Assembly: GCA_938002605.1 (NCBI GenBank)
Contig: CALLAF010000046.1
Location: 1 to 34,884, forward strand
DNA from: an uncultured Paracoccaceae bacterium
GTDB taxonomy: Bacteria; Pseudomonadota; Alphaproteobacteria; Rhodobacterales; Rhodobacteraceae
Direction of reading: 5' to 3'
DNA: 34,884 nt
Positions 34,649 through 34,884 of this stretch are shown here, in pieces. How positions within the stretch are numbered: the stretch's first letter is position 1; each line of letters opens with the position of its first letter. Below the pieces are notes generated by a model, which made no database searches, was not told the DNA's origin, and saw only the letters and a program-made list of their open reading frames with translations. The position numbers were made by a program, and so were the translations under genes.

Positions 34649-34744
34649 TCACGTTTCGTTTATCTCGGACGACGGCATGTGATATTGTCGCTTGTTTCGA
34701 CTACGGTTTATCATATCCATAGACCGAGGGAATGACATGACACG
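34649..34744. other. Short host stretch between the TM2 gene and the IS end
   Basis: These 96 bases hold no recognised gene. A minus-strand frame leads from the IS tip (TTG at 34759) through here and stops at about 34649, giving only about 36 codons. The promoter of the TM2 gene should lie here or within the IS end. Confidence 0.4.
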
Positions 34745-34884
34745 GGCTTTGTTGCACAAATGGAGCCTTGGGTTGAGTACCCCTTACCTCAGACGGATTT
34801 ATGCTGCGGCGACGGTTTTCGGGATGCCCAGTGCGGTGAAGCCATTGAGAATGGCAGCGCGGATCTGGATCTCTGCGACCTGCC
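34745..34884 (-). mobile_element. IS5-family insertion sequence, 3' terminal fragment (inverted copy)
   Basis: The segment is the exact reverse complement of 1-139 with one more base. The element starts with GGCTTTGTTGCACAAAT at 34745 and continues beyond the window. It is oriented so that its transposase reads leftwards, towards the TM2 gene. Target duplications cannot be compared because the far ends of both copies are out of view. Confidence 0.85.
34799..34882 (-). CDS. IS5-family transposase, C-terminal fragment (runs off the window)
   Basis: The same 27 C-terminal residues as at 2-85, on the opposite strand, ending at a TAA at 34799-34801. Partial; catalytic residues not visible. Confidence 0.7.
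   Translation of the reverse strand, partial: QVAEIQIRAAILNGFTALGIPKTVAAA

Noticed and set aside
1-34884. The two inverted IS ends as a composite transposon carrying 34 kb
   Set aside because: The segment between them carries core genes (recA, alaS, typA, icd) and the left copy interrupts cckA; a contig broken at repeats explains it better.

Overview
This window looks like one contig from a Roseobacter-group alphaproteobacterium (Rhodobacteraceae). The basis is gene content: a CckA-type hybrid kinase, a complete aglEFGAK alpha-glucoside locus, a single-domain pterin-binding methyltransferase beside a MetF-like reductase, recA with a GAAC-N7-GAAC SOS box, OlsB, and a eukaryote-type NADP-isocitrate dehydrogenase. 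The genus is not decided by the sequence. No tRNA, rRNA or CRISPR array was seen.

Both ends of the window are the same 139-bp terminus of an IS5-family element, in opposite orientation (1-139 and 34745-34884). The contig therefore probably stops where an assembler met a repeated IS. The left copy sits inside cckA. It leaves the histidine-kinase core and receiver of CckA, but not its membrane and most of its PAS region, fused in frame to the IS tip.

Layout: (1) 140-1366, truncated cckA. (2) 1363-11618, a divergent sugar regulon. On the minus strand a LacI-type regulator, a GH1 beta-glucosidase and glucokinase overlap or nearly abut. On the plus strand lie the binding protein AglE, permeases AglF and AglG, GH13 alpha-glucosidase AglA and ATPase AglK. 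Sugar is bound in the periplasm, imported, hydrolysed and phosphorylated by products of one locus, with palindromic candidate operators in the shared promoter region. (3) 11691-14016, a minus-strand one-carbon operon: a small 'virulence factor' family protein, a MetF-like reductase and a pterin-binding methyltransferase, probably part of a split cobalamin-dependent methionine synthase route. (4) 14188-16393, an MFS transporter divergent from a GlxA-type AraC regulator. (5) 16486-18942, Ppx/GppA phosphatase, RlmE and a small sulfotransferase-like protein. (6) 19072-25195, core genes recA, alaS, a DUF1330 protein and typA. (7) 25276-29366, envelope genes (SMR transporter, TbpB-like lipoprotein, YitT protein, outer-membrane barrel) and icd. 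(8) 29443-31173, a scar: an unrecognised ORF, a decayed 5'-deleted IS3-family element, and the C-terminal remnant of an unknown gene. (9) 31183-34648, msrB, olsB, an ABC-F ATPase and a TM2-domain protein.

I do not see an obviously new multi-gene defence or biosynthetic system. The most interesting points are the IS-created CckA fusion, the MetF/pterin-binding/small-protein operon, the two sugar-locus palindromes, a perfect 14-bp stem between aglE and aglF, the unusual inserts in AglF and AglG, and the IS3 scar.
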